Shown one piece after another: positions 63,199 through 64,000 of a DNA stretch of 64,000 nucleotides. Each line of letters begins with the position of its first letter. Position 1 is the first letter of the stretch. The DNA comes from Pseudanabaena mucicola str. Chao 1806. Lineage in GTDB: Bacteria; Cyanobacteriota; Cyanobacteriia; Pseudanabaenales; Pseudanabaenaceae. The stretch lies in contig NZ_CP097329.1 of the NCBI RefSeq assembly GCF_030323025.1, positions 2,518,501 to 2,582,500 on the forward strand, read 5' to 3'. The position numbers and the translations under genes were made by a program. A model generated the notes under the pieces. It made no database searches, was not told the DNA's origin, and saw only the letters and a list, made by a program, of their open reading frames with translations.

Positions 63199-64000
63199 CT
63201 AGGAATTAACGGGCTCATTATCTTGAGATGATATTTGTGGCACAAGTTGCGATCGCTGAGATTCCGAAATCAAACCTTCCAATAACTGTTTGGACTCTTC
63301 CTGCTTCTTAGCGTTCAATGAAACGTAATTAACTGTTATCACCGAATCGCTATTTACCGCAGAAGCACAAGTCCGCACATAAACATCAATCCGGGGCATC
63401 TCAAACAAAGTCTCTGCTTGACTGGATAACAAGGCTGCTGCTCCAGCAATATCATCAACATTTAAAAGCTGAATCAGCTCATCCTTAGATTCTTCTCTTG
63501 CACTACCAATCCTCTGCTTTTCGCCATACCAATCATTACCATCTTCATTAAAAGGCTCACTGGCAGCACCAAATGGAATGGAAGCAGCTAAAAATCCAAC
63601 TATCCCTAGTTCAATCAACCATAACAGATAAGTAAAAGTTTCATCCAGCTTTAATTTACTACTTCCCCGACTAATACCTGTTCCTTGCTTCGCAGAAAAT
63701 TTTAAAAAACCAACAAAGCCCGAATCACCAGTTTCTTGCTGGATAACAGCATTAACTTGATCAGCAATTTGTTTCTTATCAGTAAGGCTATACTCATTCT
63801 GAATAATCCTTTCAGCTTCTTGCTGAAAGTTAATGTATTGACCATACATCAGCGATCCATAGGTGACAACTCCTCCTAAAACACCTAACCCTAATGCGAT
63901 CAATGGATTACGAATCTTGCCTTTCTTAACAGCAAAACCCAGTAACGCTCCCGTGCCAAATCCCATACCTAGAGGAAATAACACAATGAAGTAAATAAAC
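63199..64000 (-). CDS. Membrane protein, 5' end beyond the window
   Basis: The frame is open past base 64000 on the minus strand (upstream codons read FIYFIVLFPLGMGFG), so the start is missing. Visible are three or more membrane helices (LGMGFGTGALLGFAV; LIALGLGVLGGVVTYGSLMY; FTYLLWLIELGIVGFLAASI) with a charged region between (QQEAERIIQNEYSLTDKKQI), then a soluble C-terminal domain with WYGEKQRIGSAREESKDELI and CASAVNSDSVITVNYVSLNA. No family recognised. Separate from the pentapeptide gene by about 100 bases. Confidence 0.75.
   Translation of the reverse strand, partial: FIYFIVLFPLGMGFGTGALLGFAVKKGKIRNPLIALGLGVLGGVVTYGSLMYGQYINFQQEAERIIQNEYSLTDKKQIADQVNAVIQQETGDSGFVGFLKFSAKQGTGISRGSSKLKLDETFTYLLWLIELGIVGFLAASIPFGAASEPFNEDGNDWYGEKQRIGSAREESKDELIQLLNVDDIAGAAALLSSQAETLFEMPRIDVYVRTCASAVNSDSVITVNYVSLNAKKQEESKQLLEGLISESQRSQLVPQISSQDNEPVNS

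Overview
The window is chromosomal DNA of a cyanobacterium. It carries phycobilisome and photosystem genes (apcD, psbI, ycf39), a kaiA-kaiB-kaiC clock cluster, glycogen genes (glgA, glgB), rpaA, crhR and very frequent GCGATCGC (HIP1) octamers. The moderately AT-rich sequence and the dense small palindromic repeats suggest a filamentous Pseudanabaena-like lineage, but that is an inference; no rRNA or tRNA gene was seen to confirm it.

Layout. 1-5.6 kb: the 3' end of rpaA, glgA, a membrane-anchored protein with a nuclease-like C-terminus, a small hypothetical and a radical SAM protein. 5.8-14.1 kb: a broken McrB-like fragment, a duplicated helical protein, a DUF2330 protein with an RnfD-like membrane protein, apcD, a TgpA-like transglutaminase-fold protein without its catalytic Cys/His, and a prohibitin. 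14.5-21.7 kb: an ABC-type solute-binding lipoprotein with an odd low-complexity insert, a P-type ATPase homologue that has lost every catalytic motif together with a coiled-coil partner, a sugar aminotransferase and small ORFs. 21.8-26.2 kb: glgB, then a transposon graveyard (an IS256-family copy carrying a nested palindromic element, and a second transposase remnant). 26.2-34.1 kb: MFS transporter, crhR helicase, rpsT, nucleoside transporter, ycf39. 34.4-41.3 kb: metH, an AAA ATPase/TOPRIM gene pair that looks defence-related and has a premature stop, and lnt. 41.4-50.4 kb: M48 protease, Ser/Thr kinase, smpB, a compact three-gene TIGR04255 cassette, an ABC exporter and psbI. 50.5-57 kb: GAF protein, MBL-fold protein, a fusion of an amide/urea-type binding protein with PAS domains and an adenylate cyclase, and an IS30 remnant. 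57-64 kb: a divergent hybrid kinase with degenerate receiver domains beside kaiABC, a lumenal pentapeptide protein and a membrane protein cut by the window edge.

How the genes fit together. glgA and glgB make glycogen; RpaA is the known output regulator of the Kai clock encoded about 60 kb away; apcD, psbI and ycf39 serve light harvesting and photosystem II. Intergenic space is shaped by at least two families of short hairpin elements (about 81 bp and about 139 bp) and many perfect stem-loops at gene ends. The least explained loci are the catalytically dead P-type ATPase operon, the TIGR04255 three-gene cassette, the AAA/TOPRIM pair and the kai-linked pseudo-receiver kinase.
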